Shown one piece after another: positions 7,487-16,398 of a stretch of 64,000 bases of DNA. Numbering within the stretch: the first letter of the stretch is position 1; each line of letters begins with the position of its first letter. This stretch comes from Propionibacteriaceae bacterium (GTDB taxonomy: Bacteria; Actinomycetota; Actinomycetes; Propionibacteriales; Propionibacteriaceae): positions 1-64,000 of the forward strand of contig JAISAO010000038.1 in NCBI GenBank assembly GCA_031266665.1, in the 5' to 3' direction. The notes below the pieces were generated by a model that was given only the letters and a program-made list of their open reading frames with translations, did not search any database and was not told the DNA's origin. Position numbers and translations under genes: made by a program.

Positions 7487-8767
7487 TTAGGCGCGGATGC
7501 GCGTGGTCTTGGTGGAGGCGGTGTCGAGGGCCATCTCGTCGGCCTTGTCGATATCACGGCGCAGCCGGACCGTGCCGGTGGCGGCGTCGGCCACATCGAC
7601 CACCCGCTGGAGCTTCGAGGTGGCCTCGGCGTTGCCCGTCCGGGCGGCCAGTTGGACGGCCCGGCCGAGGCGGCGGGTGGCCGTCCGGTCGTCGCCGGCG
7701 GCGCGGGCCGCCAGACCCTCCTGGATGGCCACGGCCAACTCGGTCTGGCCGGTGTAATGGGCCACCTGGGGCGAGATCTGGGCGGTCAGGGTCGGGTCGT
7801 TGGACCAGCGGGCCTTGACCAGGCCCTGGGTCAGGATCTGGGCGCCGACCGCCAACTGCACCCGGGCGGCCAATTGCTCTTGGCCGACGGCCTTGGCCGG
7901 CAGCCGGACCGCCACATGGTAGTCACGGGTCTCGTCCCCCCAGGCCCCCGTGGGGTACCCCTGGGTCAAGGGGTTGAGGGCCTGGCCCCGGTGGGTCAGA
8001 TCCTCGACCGTGGGCGAGACCTGGCGGACGAATAGGATCTGGGCGTCCTGGGGCGTCCAGACGCGCAGTTGGGCGTCGGCCACCCCCCGGCTCATGGCCT
8101 GGCGGATGAGCGTCCCCAACACCTGGGGCAGGTCGCGGGCGTCGGGGATGATGTCGACCGAGCCCAATAGGGCCTGGGCGATCTTGCGCGCCTGGGAGAC
8201 CTTCCAGTCGACGCCGATGCCGCGACAGTCGGCCTGGAACTGGCCGATGCACTGACGGATGGCCTGGTCCAGCTGGGTCGGGGTCTCGTTGTAATCCTCG
8301 CCGTCGGTCAAGACGATGGCGTGGCGGCCGACCAGCCCGGGGACCGAGGCGAACAACTGGCGGGTCAACAACAGCCAGGCGCCAATGGCGGTGCCGCCGT
8401 CGGCCCGGAAGGCGGCGATGGCCCGCTTGGCCTCCTGGCGGGTCTGGGGGTTCATCCGCACCATGCCCGGTCCGGAGGTCACCCGGGGATAGGCCAGGAA
8501 GGCCTGGTGGGTGCCGGCCACGATGGCGAACCAGGTGCCGTCGAGGATGGCGTCGCAGGCCGTCTGGGCCGCCAACTTGGCCATCTCGATGCGCGGGCCG
8601 ATCATCGACCCGGAGGTGTCCACCACCACGATCTCGCCCACCTCGCCCTGGCCGGACTGGCCGGCGGCCCCGGCGTCGGCGCAACTGACCGTCACGATGG
8701 CGTGGACGTCGGTGCCCTGGTCGGGCAGGAACTCGTTTTGATAGACCGCTGTGCTAAAGGTCGCCAT
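7487..8767 (-). CDS. VWA domain protein (TerY-like component)
   Basis: The 426-residue cytosolic protein carries a von Willebrand factor A domain at about residues 45-230. Its metal-ion-dependent adhesion site DTSGS (residues about 50-54) is complete, with a downstream Thr in GGTAIG and Asp in LTDGED. The C-terminal half is a beta-rich region plus a helical tail (AVQLAARTGNAEATSKLQRV). In TerY-P phosphorylation triads a VWA protein works with a PP2C phosphatase and a kinase; here all three are adjacent. It lies 26 bp upstream of the FHA gene. Confidence 0.85.
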   Translation of the reverse strand: MATFSTAVYQNEFLPDQGTDVHAIVTVSCADAGAAGQSGQGEVGEIVVVDTSGSMIGPRIEMAKLAAQTACDAILDGTWFAIVAGTHQAFLAYPRVTSGPGMVRMNPQTRQEAKRAIAAFRADGGTAIGAWLLLTRQLFASVPGLVGRHAIVLTDGEDYNETPTQLDQAIRQCIGQFQADCRGIGVDWKVSQARKIAQALLGSVDIIPDARDLPQVLGTLIRQAMSRGVADAQLRVWTPQDAQILFVRQVSPTVEDLTHRGQALNPLTQGYPTGAWGDETRDYHVAVRLPAKAVGQEQLAARVQLAVGAQILTQGLVKARWSNDPTLTAQISPQVAHYTGQTELAVAIQEGLAARAAGDDRTATRRLGRAVQLAARTGNAEATSKLQRVVDVADAATGTVRLRRDIDKADEMALDTASTKTTRIRA

Positions 8768-8853
8768 AGGGTCATTCTCTCATTCTTCAGGGCCTTGGAG
8801 GCGGTGGCGCTCCCCGCCCCACAGCCCGGCCCGACCGCCGTCGGGCGGCCGGC

Positions 8854-10245
8854 TCAACTATTGTCGGGCGGCCCGTCCAAACGGGCCAGGGCGACGGTCA
8901 CATTGTCGTGGCCGCCTTGCTGGTCGGCCCATTCCACCAGCCGCTGGGCCAGGGCCAGGGGCTCGGCGGTGGCCGGCTGCCGGCGGCCCAGATCTTCCAG
9001 CACGGCGGCCAGGGCGGCGGGCTCGGAGGCGTAGTTCCACAGGCCGTCGGTGCAGACCAACAGCCAGCCCGGAGCCTCCACCAGGTGGTGGCCCAGGCTG
9101 GGCGCGGGTTGGGCCGAGTCGCGGCCCAACCAGCGGGTGATGGTGTGGGCGCCGGCCGAGGCCTCGGCCTGGTCGCGGGGCACGCCCTCGTCGATCTGGA
9201 GCTGGGCCAGCGAGTGGTCCCGGGACAGTTGGACCGGCTGACCGGTCTGGGGCAGCCAGTAGACCCGGGAGTCGCCCAGATTGGCCCAGTGGATGGTGTC
9301 GTCGGCCACCAGGGCGGCAGCCAGGGTGGCCGAGGCCGGGTTGGGCGAGTCGGGGGCGGTGGCCGCGACCACGGCGGCGTCGGCCGCCCGCACGGCCGCT
9401 CGCAGGGCCTGGGCCATGGCGGCCGCGGCGGAGGTCGGGATCCCGCTCAGACCCTGGGGCGAGGCCAGCCACAGGGCCTCGGCCCCGGCCTCGGCCCCGG
9501 CCAGCGAGGCCTGGCCGGAGTCCTGGGAGGTGGTCACGCCGTCGCACACCACCAGCGCCGCCCGCCGGGGACTGTCGCTGGCCCGTAGCGCCAGGGCGTC
9601 CTCGTTGTGGCGGTGGCACAAGCCGATGTCGCAGACGCCGGCGACCCACGCGGCCGGCGCCTGGGCGTAATGCTCCCGGGGCGACTTGGCCCGGGAGCCG
9701 CACTGGGTGCAGTAGCCGTCCGGGTCGACCACCGCGCCACATTGGGCGCAGGTGGCCGACCCCGGGTGGCCGAGGGCGGCGACGGGCTCCGGGCGCCAGA
9801 CGACCCCCGGGGAGGCGGCCGCGTCGGTCAGGGGCGCCGTCGGCACATCGGCCGGGCGGGCGGCCCGACCCGAGCGTCGCGGCGGTGGCGGCGGACTCAG
9901 GGGGGCGGTCGGGATGTCGTCGTCCGGGCTGGTGTCGTCGTCCGGGCTGGTCTGGCCGGGCGCGGCGGTCAGGTTGCGGGGCGGTGGCGGGTTCAAGGGG
10001 ACCGTCGGGGTGTCGGCGGCTACGGTCGGGTCGGCGGTGGTCTGGCTCGGCGCTGTGGCGGCGTCGGGCGGAGGCGGCGGCGCCAGGGGGGCGGTCGGGA
10101 TGTCGTCGGCCGCCTCGGCGGCGTTGAGCCCTGATCCACCGCTGGTCGCCCGGCGGTCGGGAAGCGGTGGATCGGGCTTGAGGCAGGGGTCGGCCGGGCT
10201 GGGGACGGTCTGCGGTCTGGCGGCGTCCGGCCGGGCGTCGGTCAT
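8854..10245 (-). CDS. PP2C-type Ser/Thr phosphatase with zinc ribbon
   Basis: The 463-residue protein has a Pro/Thr-rich N-terminus (1-160), one zinc ribbon (C166-x2-C169-x9-C179-x2-C182) and a PP2C domain (about 200-460). Metal-binding signatures are HNEDALAL, VVCDGV, WANLGDSRVYW and GGHDNVTVAL. The start at 10245 is chosen because its ATG overlaps the kinase stop (ATGA), giving translational coupling. The N-terminus repeats a P-T-[AV]-P-L motif four times (Thr51, 81, 113, 136). Residues 20-41 are encoded by a palindromic repeat. It should remove phosphates placed by the neighbouring kinase. Confidence 0.9.
   Translation of the reverse strand: MTDARPDAARPQTVPSPADPCLKPDPPLPDRRATSGGSGLNAAEAADDIPTAPLAPPPPPDAATAPSQTTADPTVAADTPTVPLNPPPPRNLTAAPGQTSPDDDTSPDDDIPTAPLSPPPPPRRSGRAARPADVPTAPLTDAAASPGVVWRPEPVAALGHPGSATCAQCGAVVDPDGYCTQCGSRAKSPREHYAQAPAAWVAGVCDIGLCHRHNEDALALRASDSPRRAALVVCDGVTTSQDSGQASLAGAEAGAEALWLASPQGLSGIPTSAAAAMAQALRAAVRAADAAVVAATAPDSPNPASATLAAALVADDTIHWANLGDSRVYWLPQTGQPVQLSRDHSLAQLQIDEGVPRDQAEASAGAHTITRWLGRDSAQPAPSLGHHLVEAPGWLLVCTDGLWNYASEPAALAAVLEDLGRRQPATAEPLALAQRLVEWADQQGGHDNVTVALARLDGPPDNS
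10125..10182. repeat. Palindromic repeat family, copy c, inside the PP2C gene
   Basis: TGAGCCCTGATCCACCGCTG at the left is mirrored by AGCGGTGGATCGGGCTTGA at the right, around a short GTCG-rich core, giving a palindrome of about 58 bp. It is read in frame within the N-terminal linker of the phosphatase (residues PDPPLPDRRATSGGSGL), matching the PDPPILDYRAT peptide encoded by the adnA copy. Confidence 0.75.
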
Positions 10246-12821
10246 AGGAAGGTCCACTTTCTAGTTCGGTTGGCCTCGTCGATCAGTTCGACCCGACGGT
10301 CCAGGTCTTGCTCCAGTTTGGCCCAGGCGCGCAACGAACGCTCCAACTGTTGACGCACGTCCCCCCGGGTCAGCGGCACACCGCCCAGCTTGGGCACGGT
10401 CCGGCCCCGGACGGCGGCCGGCACCAGGGTCAGGGCCCGCCGGAAGACCTCGACCTCGACCGTGGCCTGGCTCATGGGGTCGAGGTGGGCGGCCTGGGAG
10501 GCGTCCAGGGCGCGTTGCAGCAGCGGCAGGCTGGTGCCGTGGCCGACCAGGCGGTGGGCCGCCAGGCGGCGGGCCTCGAGGTAGCCCCGGGCGGTCGGCG
10601 GGATCATCTCCAGGGCCGCCAGGACGCCGTCCAGGTCGGCCAGCTCGCCCGTCGGGGAGCGCCGCCTGGACCGCACCCGGGCCAGGCCGAAGCCGGCGGC
10701 GGTCAGGTAGCCGCTGTCGGTGGTGGCGCAGACCTGATACAGCCGCTCCGCCAATTCGAGTTGGCCGCCGGACTCGCAGGTCACGCCCAAGACGAACTTG
10801 GGCGCCAACTCGCCCGGTGTCTGTCCCAGGACGGCGTTGAAGTATGACTGGGCCTCGCCCCAGTCCAGGCGCAGCAGGGCCGACAGTCCGGCCATCCAGG
10901 CGGCCCGCCACTCCCAGGGGTCCTGGGCCAGCAGGGCGTCGACCTGTTGGCGGACCAGGGCGTGGTCCTCCAGGGCCAGCCCCGCTTGGCAGCGGGCCAG
11001 TTTGACAGCCGCCGTGTCGGCCGGCGGCCGGCGCAAGATGTCGAGGCGGGCCTTGGGGGCCAAGGCGGCGGTGGCGGCCGCCCAGCCGCCGGCCGGGTCG
11101 CCCAAGTCGGGCCGCAGTTGGGGCAATTGGGTCCAGTCGAAGGCGTCGGCGGCGATGGTGGGGGCCGAGAACAACTCGCTGGCCACGGTCGTGCCGGCCG
11201 GCCGGCCGTGGGTCGCGCCGACCAACTCGCGCAGCACCCCGACCAGTTGGAGGCGCAACTCCTCGACCGAGCCGAAACGGTCGGACGGGCTGGGGGCGCA
11301 ACACTTGGCGATCAGCCGCAGCAAGGAGTCGGCCCGCCCCAGGGCGCCCAGCTGCTCCGGCGGCGGCAGGGAGGTCTGATAGGTCGACTGATAGCCCTTG
11401 ACCTCGGCGCAAGCCACCAGCAGGGTGCGGCCGATGGTGTAGATGTCGGACTCGACCGAGGTCCCCTGGGCGGCCACCTCGGGGGCCTGGAAGCCGACGG
11501 TGCCGAAAATGGGCGACTGGTCGTCGTCCATCCGCCGCACCCCGCCCAGGTCGATCAGACGGACCGTGTCCTCCACCTGCATGATGTTGTCGGGCTTGAA
11601 GTCGCAGTACAGCAGGCCGCGCTGGTGCAGGTAGGTGAAGGCCGGCAGAATGCCTAGGACGAAGGCCACGGCCTGGTCCAGCGGCAGCGGGCTGTAGGTC
11701 CCACCGGCGGCGGCCGAGCGGTCCTTCAGGATCTGTTTCAGGGAACGGCCGTTGACGAACTCCATGACGATGTAGGCGGCGTTGTGGTGGGTGACGAAGT
11801 TGTAGATCTCGACGATCAGGGGATGCTGCACCTCGGCCAAGAAACGTTGCTCAGCGATGGCGGAGGCCTGGGCCGACTCGTCGCCCACGTTGAGCAGGCC
11901 CTTGAGCACCACCCAGCGGTCGGAGACGTTGCGGTCCCGGGCCAGGTGGATCCAGCCCATGCCGCCGAAGGCCAGGGGGCCCTGGACCTCGTACTGGCCG
12001 GCCACCAACTCGCCTGGCTGGAGCTTGACGGTGAAGGAGTAGGGCCGTCGGCACTGGGGGCAGAAACCCTCCAGGCGACCGGCGCCGGTCTCGCCCGAGC
12101 GGCCCACCGGGGCGCCACAACTGGGACAGTTGCGCCGATCCTCGGGGATGACGGCGTCGGTCAAGATGGCCTGGGCCGGGTCGCGCGTCGGCTCCGCCGG
12201 CACCTCGGTCAGCCCGGCCCCCAGACCGCTGGAATGGGCCCGGTAGGCCGCCTTGGGCCGGCTGGCGGCGGTGAGGGGACCGGCCAGGCGGGCCGAGCCC
12301 AGCGGGGCGACGGCCAACCGGCTGGTCAGGGCGGCGCTGGCGGCCGGCGGGGCGGCGTCGGCCGGGGCGCCGCAGACAGTGCAATAGCCGTCCTGGAGCT
12401 GGCCGCCGCAACCGGGCTGGCGGCAGGGGGCGGCCGGGGCCGCCGGAGCCGCCGGTCGAGCGCCCGGAGGGGGGCCGGCCACAGGGTTGGGCCGTCCGGG
12501 GACGGCTGTCGACCCCCCCGGTCGTCCCAGTCCGACCGCCGGGTTGATCGCCGGTCCCACTCCGGGCGTCGGGCCGCCGGGTTGTCCCAGTCCGACCGCC
12601 GGGTTGAGCGTCGGCCCCACTCCGGGCGTCGGGCCGCCGGGTTGTCCCAGTCCGACCGGTCGGCCCAGGAGGGGAGGGGCGTCCGATCCGGGGGGCGCGG
12701 CCGGCCCCGCCGCCGGGGCCGCCGACGTCCCGGGGGCGGCCGGCGACAGCGGTGGCAGCCCGCAGACATCGCAGTAGCCGTCGCGGATGACACCGGGGCA
12801 GCCCGGCCGTTGGCACCTCAT
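10242..12821 (-). CDS. pknG: PknG-like Ser/Thr protein kinase with zinc ribbons and TPR domain
   Basis: The 859-residue protein starts with two Cys4 ribbons of C-x4-C-x8-C-x2-C type (residues 3-20 and 133-151), separated by three 20-residue repeats (VGLGQPGGPTPGVGP). A rubredoxin-like pair, CPSCG (232-236) and CPQC (254-257), precedes the kinase domain (about 276-530). Kinase landmarks are GGMGW, Lys307 in VVLKG, YCDFKPDN with Asp407, Asp424 in DLGG, and APE. A tetratricopeptide-like helical region fills the rest. Rubredoxin-kinase-TPR is the layout of mycobacterial PknG, which controls 2-oxoglutarate metabolism through GarA. Its ATG overlaps the preceding stop by 4 bp. Confidence 0.92.
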   Translation of the reverse strand: MRCQRPGCPGVIRDGYCDVCGLPPLSPAAPGTSAAPAAGPAAPPGSDAPPLLGRPVGLGQPGGPTPGVGPTLNPAVGLGQPGGPTPGVGPAINPAVGLGRPGGSTAVPGRPNPVAGPPPGARPAAPAAPAAPCRQPGCGGQLQDGYCTVCGAPADAAPPAASAALTSRLAVAPLGSARLAGPLTAASRPKAAYRAHSSGLGAGLTEVPAEPTRDPAQAILTDAVIPEDRRNCPSCGAPVGRSGETGAGRLEGFCPQCRRPYSFTVKLQPGELVAGQYEVQGPLAFGGMGWIHLARDRNVSDRWVVLKGLLNVGDESAQASAIAEQRFLAEVQHPLIVEIYNFVTHHNAAYIVMEFVNGRSLKQILKDRSAAAGGTYSPLPLDQAVAFVLGILPAFTYLHQRGLLYCDFKPDNIMQVEDTVRLIDLGGVRRMDDDQSPIFGTVGFQAPEVAAQGTSVESDIYTIGRTLLVACAEVKGYQSTYQTSLPPPEQLGALGRADSLLRLIAKCCAPSPSDRFGSVEELRLQLVGVLRELVGATHGRPAGTTVASELFSAPTIAADAFDWTQLPQLRPDLGDPAGGWAAATAALAPKARLDILRRPPADTAAVKLARCQAGLALEDHALVRQQVDALLAQDPWEWRAAWMAGLSALLRLDWGEAQSYFNAVLGQTPGELAPKFVLGVTCESGGQLELAERLYQVCATTDSGYLTAAGFGLARVRSRRRSPTGELADLDGVLAALEMIPPTARGYLEARRLAAHRLVGHGTSLPLLQRALDASQAAHLDPMSQATVEVEVFRRALTLVPAAVRGRTVPKLGGVPLTRGDVRQQLERSLRAWAKLEQDLDRRVELIDEANRTRKWTFL

Positions 12822-13939
12822 GTCCGCTCCCGGGAGCGGTTCTCGGCCGTCACGGCCAGCAGGGCGCGATAGGCCTCCAGGATCGGTTTGACCACCGCCA
12901 ACGGCGTCGGCCGGCGGTTAAGCAGGTCGGTCGCCTGGGCGGCCAGGGCGGCCAACTGGGGGTCGCGCGCCGCCGCCGCCGGGTCCGCCAACTCGGCCCA
13001 GTCGTGGACCAAGCGCCGCCACTCGTCCAAGGCCTGGCGGTTGGCCCGCTCGACCACCTCCAAGGCCCGCCCGACCTGGGCCAGCCGCTGGCTGTAAGCC
13101 TCCCGGACGGGTCCCGGCTCGGGCGGCGGACCCAGGGCGTCGAGCCGGGGGACGGCGTACTTGGGGGCGGGGAAGACCCGGCCGGCGGTCTCGGCCACCA
13201 ACTGGGCCACCGCCTCCTGGCGGCGGCCCAACGCCTCCCAGGCGGCCTTCAGCCGGAGTGTCTGATCGGCCTGCTGGCGGCGCTGGGCCTGGCCCACGAT
13301 GAGGTCGCGCTCCAGTTTGGCCGCCCGAATCTCCATCGGCCCCAGGCTGCCGCCGATGTCCCCGCCCCGGTCCGCCTTGGCCGCCAATTCGGCCGTGTCG
13401 GCGGCCATGGCGTCGACTGTGTTGGCCGAGGCGGCCCTAGTCTCGGCCGGTTCGAGTTTGACCTGATCGCGCAGCCGCTCGACCTGGGCCCGGAGATCTT
13501 TCAGGCGGCGGGACAACTGGTCGGCCAGAGGGCTGAGGTTGAGGGAACTGGCCAACTGGGCGGTCAGGGCGTCGCACAGCCGACAGGCCTCGCCCAGGTT
13601 GACCGACAGGCTCGGCCCGGCGCCGTTGTCGTCGTCCAACCGACCCCAGGCCAGTTGGGCCAGTTGGCGCAGCTGGACCGGCCCCACCCGGCCGGAGTCC
13701 CAGGTCGCCATCAACTCTTGGCGGCGGCGCTGGACGGCCTGCCAGACCGACAGGGCGACCATCAGGTCGGCGGTCTGCCCGGCCGGCTGGGGCAGCTGCA
13801 AGATGGCCCGGTCGAGCCGGTCGAGGGTTTCTCGTCGCTCGCCCAACCAGCCGTCCAAGGCGTCGAGATAGGCCATGAACTGGGTCGCCTCGCCCGGCTG
13901 GTCGATGGCGCCGGGCGGCCACGGGGCCGGCGTCGTCAC
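12818..13939 (-). CDS. Coiled-coil protein of the phosphosignalling operon
   Basis: From the GTG at 13939, which overlaps the TGA of the upstream membrane-protein gene, the protein is 373 residues. It is soluble, with no signal or membrane segment, and strongly helical with Gln-, Leu-, Ala- and Arg-rich heptads (for example LSRRLKDLRAQVERLRDQVK). A much longer open frame upstream is antisense noise over the preceding gene. It is not recognised as a known family. By position between the membrane protein and the PknG-like kinase it could be an adaptor linking the two. Confidence 0.7.
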   Translation of the reverse strand: MTTPAPWPPGAIDQPGEATQFMAYLDALDGWLGERRETLDRLDRAILQLPQPAGQTADLMVALSVWQAVQRRRQELMATWDSGRVGPVQLRQLAQLAWGRLDDDNGAGPSLSVNLGEACRLCDALTAQLASSLNLSPLADQLSRRLKDLRAQVERLRDQVKLEPAETRAASANTVDAMAADTAELAAKADRGGDIGGSLGPMEIRAAKLERDLIVGQAQRRQQADQTLRLKAAWEALGRRQEAVAQLVAETAGRVFPAPKYAVPRLDALGPPPEPGPVREAYSQRLAQVGRALEVVERANRQALDEWRRLVHDWAELADPAAAARDPQLAALAAQATDLLNRRPTPLAVVKPILEAYRALLAVTAENRSRERT

Positions 13940-14880
13940 CGGTATTCCCGCAGCCGGGAGCGGAAGCCGAGCAAGAGCGAGACCAGGTTCGCCAGTCCCA
14001 GGACGGCCACCGCCACAATGCCGACGGTGGCCGGGGCCCGGCCGGCGGCCAGGGCGACCAGGGGAACGAACATACCGCCCTGGGCGGCCAGGGAGACCAA
14101 CCACCAGGGGGTGATAAAACGGTGGCTGCGCCAGGCGGCGGCCACCAGGGAGGCCAGCACAACGGCGATGGAGGCGCCGGCCGAGATCAGGGCCAAGATC
14201 GTCAGCCAGCCGGCACCGCCGGCGGCGGCGTCCCGCCGGGCGTTCTGGTACAAGTCGCCCAACGGCCCTTGGGCCTGGTCCAACTGGCTCTGGGCCTGGC
14301 TCCGCGCCGCCGCGTCGGGGAGGGCGCCGGGGTCGGTTTGGGCCTGGACCAACCAGCGGTTGACGGAGTCGTCCCAGGCCGTGGCCGCCTGGAAGACCGC
14401 CTCGACCTCGGCCACCTGGTTCGGCCCGGTGGCGGCGGCCTCCAGCAGGGCGGCGTAAGCCTGGTCCAACTGTTGGTTGAAGTCGACGCTGGCCTGCGGG
14501 TCGGTCCAGTCGCCGACGATGAGGGCGGACTCGGTCAGCGCGGTCTGGGCCGCCTCCAGCCGGTCGGCCCGCTGGGCGGCCTGGGCCGCCGTGTCGGCCA
14601 CGGCCCGGCCGTAGGCCAGCGCCACCACCGCCAGGACGGCCGTCAGCCCGGCCCAGAGCACGGCCCAGAAGCGGTAGCGGCCCAGCAAACCGGGGGTGGG
14701 CCGGCGCCGCTGAACGGCGCCTGTGGCCTGCGGACGGGTCAGGCCGGCGCCGGCCGCCGGGTTCGGGGCCGGCGCTCCCGCTGGGGCTGGGGCGGGGGAC
14801 GACGGGGCGGCGGCCGGGCCGGCGGCGGTTCGAACCGGTCGGCCGGGCTGGCCGGGCCGACCGGGTTGGGCGGTGGCCAT
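13936..14880 (-). CDS. Multi-pass membrane protein, possible GlnX-like sensor
   Basis: The 314-residue protein has a Pro/Ala-rich cytoplasmic N-terminus (1-50), a first helix (FWAVLWAGLTAVLAVVALAY), an extracytoplasmic loop of about 130 residues, and three more helices near 205-290. One pass, a large outer helical domain and a C-terminal helix bundle fit a sensor. In mycobacteria pknG lies with glnX (membrane) and glnH (binding lipoprotein); this could be the GlnX counterpart, but no glnH is present. Its ATG shares one base with the AAA gene stop (TAATG). Confidence 0.6.
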   Translation of the reverse strand: MATAQPGRPGQPGRPVRTAAGPAAAPSSPAPAPAGAPAPNPAAGAGLTRPQATGAVQRRRPTPGLLGRYRFWAVLWAGLTAVLAVVALAYGRAVADTAAQAAQRADRLEAAQTALTESALIVGDWTDPQASVDFNQQLDQAYAALLEAAATGPNQVAEVEAVFQAATAWDDSVNRWLVQAQTDPGALPDAAARSQAQSQLDQAQGPLGDLYQNARRDAAAGGAGWLTILALISAGASIAVVLASLVAAAWRSHRFITPWWLVSLAAQGGMFVPLVALAAGRAPATVGIVAVAVLGLANLVSLLLGFRSRLREYR

Positions 14881-16241
14881 TAGGCCCCCTCGGCGGCGGT
14901 TGGCCGGGACTCGGCCGCCCGGGCGGTGTCGGGGTCGTTGGGCTCGGTCGCCGGGGGCCGCTGGTCTGGGGCCGCCGTCGGGTCGGACGGCGCCGCCTCG
15001 GCGGCGGTCGGCGGCCAGTCCACGGCCGGCTGGTCCGAGGGGGCGGCGATGTCCGCGGGCTCGAGTTGGCGCAACTGCTCGACCGTGGGGTCGTCCTGGT
15101 CGCGCAGCCGCCAGGCCTGGCGGCCGATGGCGGCCTCGAAGACATTGCGCACGAAGCGGCCGTTGCCGAAGTTCTGGTCCCGCTGCTGGGCCGCCAGGAC
15201 CAGCTTGAAGGCTTGGACGGCGGCCGGGGCGAGGTCGTAGTCCCCCTGGGCGGCCATGCGCTCGAGCATGGCGGTCAACTCGTCGTCGCTGTAGTCGTCG
15301 AATTGGATGGTGGTGCGGAAGCGGGAGGCCAGGCCGGGGTTCTGGTCGATGAAGCGGGCCATCGGGGCCGGGTAGCCGGCCACGATCACCACCAGGTCGC
15401 CGCGGTGGTCCTCCATCTCCTTGACCAAGGTGTTGATGGCCTCCTCGCCGTATTGGTCGCCGGACAGGGAGTAGGCCTCATCGATGAACAGGACGCCGCC
15501 CAGCGCCCGGGCGGCCACCTCGGCGGTCTTGATGGCGGTCTGGCCGAGGTAGCCGGCCACCAACTCGGAGCGGTCGACCTCGACCAACTGGCCTTGGGAC
15601 AGCAGGCCGAGGGCGCGGTAGATGCCGCCCACTAGCCGGGCCACCGTGGTCTTGCCGGTGCCGGGGTTGCCGACGAAGACCAGGTGGCGGGTGATGGTGG
15701 GGTCTTTCAGGCCGGCCTTGGCCCGCTTGGCCTGGACCTTGAGGATGGCGGCCTGGCGGTGGATCTCGGCCTTCACCGTGGCCAGGCCGACCAGGGCGTC
15801 GAGTTCGGCCAGCCATTCCTGCAACGACTTCTCCGGTTCGGCCGGGGGTTGCTCCGGCTGCCCGGCGGTGGCCATAGCTGGGGCGGGGGTGCTAGAAGCG
15901 GGAGCGGGATCCGGCGCTGGGCCGCCCGTCACGGGTGCGGCCGTCACAGGGCTGGCGCCCGTCACGGGGGAGGCGGCCGTCACGGAGGAGGCGGCCGTCG
16001 TGACGGTGCCGTCCCCGACCGTCTCGCCGGGGAGGCCGGGGAGTTGGCCCAGCAGGCCGAAGGCCCCCGGAGTGTGGGGGTCGAGGAGGGAGAGGTCGAA
16101 GTAGTCCGACTGGTCGGCCGTCGTGGAACGGCGCGACTGCTCCCGCAACTGGTTCAGGACACGGTGCAACAGGTCGGGGGCGACGGCCTCGAATTGGCGT
16201 CGGGCGGCCTCGTCGGCCGACGCCGACCCAGGGTCGTTCAT
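14880..16241 (-). CDS. CbbX/CfxQ-type AAA ATPase
   Basis: This 453-residue protein begins at the ATG at 16241 with GGAGG just upstream; longer frames into the intergenic region are not coding. Residues 1-75 are helical, 78-120 are low-complexity Val-Thr-Ala-Ser-Pro repeats, and about 140-400 form a AAA+ domain: Walker A GNPGTGKT (191-198), Walker B LFIDEAYSL (Asp254, Glu255), and a sensor region (VIVAGYPAPM, then NPGLASRF). The core LDALVGLATVK to RQAWRLRDQDD is typical of the CbbX/CfxQ family, usually about 300 residues. The tail is Ala/Pro/Asp-rich. It probably remodels an operon partner. Confidence 0.88.
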   Translation of the reverse strand: MNDPGSASADEAARRQFEAVAPDLLHRVLNQLREQSRRSTTADQSDYFDLSLLDPHTPGAFGLLGQLPGLPGETVGDGTVTTAASSVTAASPVTGASPVTAAPVTGGPAPDPAPASSTPAPAMATAGQPEQPPAEPEKSLQEWLAELDALVGLATVKAEIHRQAAILKVQAKRAKAGLKDPTITRHLVFVGNPGTGKTTVARLVGGIYRALGLLSQGQLVEVDRSELVAGYLGQTAIKTAEVAARALGGVLFIDEAYSLSGDQYGEEAINTLVKEMEDHRGDLVVIVAGYPAPMARFIDQNPGLASRFRTTIQFDDYSDDELTAMLERMAAQGDYDLAPAAVQAFKLVLAAQQRDQNFGNGRFVRNVFEAAIGRQAWRLRDQDDPTVEQLRQLEPADIAAPSDQPAVDWPPTAAEAAPSDPTAAPDQRPPATEPNDPDTARAAESRPTAAEGA

Positions 16242-16398
16242 GTGGCCTCCAGCTTGGGCGGCGGTGATGGGCGGAGCGGTCGTCCGCCCGGCCGGGCGGC
16301 GGCGGGAAGTCGGGCGGCGGCGGTCTGGGCTGAGTGGCCCCGTGAGACGGGGTGTTGTGAGGTGAGGCGTTGTGAGATGTGGCGTTGGGACGGGGCGG
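16242..16398. other. Intergenic spacer with short direct repeats
   Basis: Between the AAA gene and the small gene upstream lie 157 bases without a gene. They include three imperfect direct repeats of about 15 bp around GTTGTGAGGTGAG, GTTGTGAGATGTG and GTTGGG at about 16349-16393. This is the only sizeable gap in the operon, so a second promoter could lie here. Confidence 0.35.

Noticed and set aside
13940..15145. N-terminal extension of the coiled-coil gene to 775 codons
   Set aside because: The extension overlaps the membrane-protein and AAA genes in another frame and reads as Arg/Pro-rich noise. The GTG at 13939 gives a coupled start.
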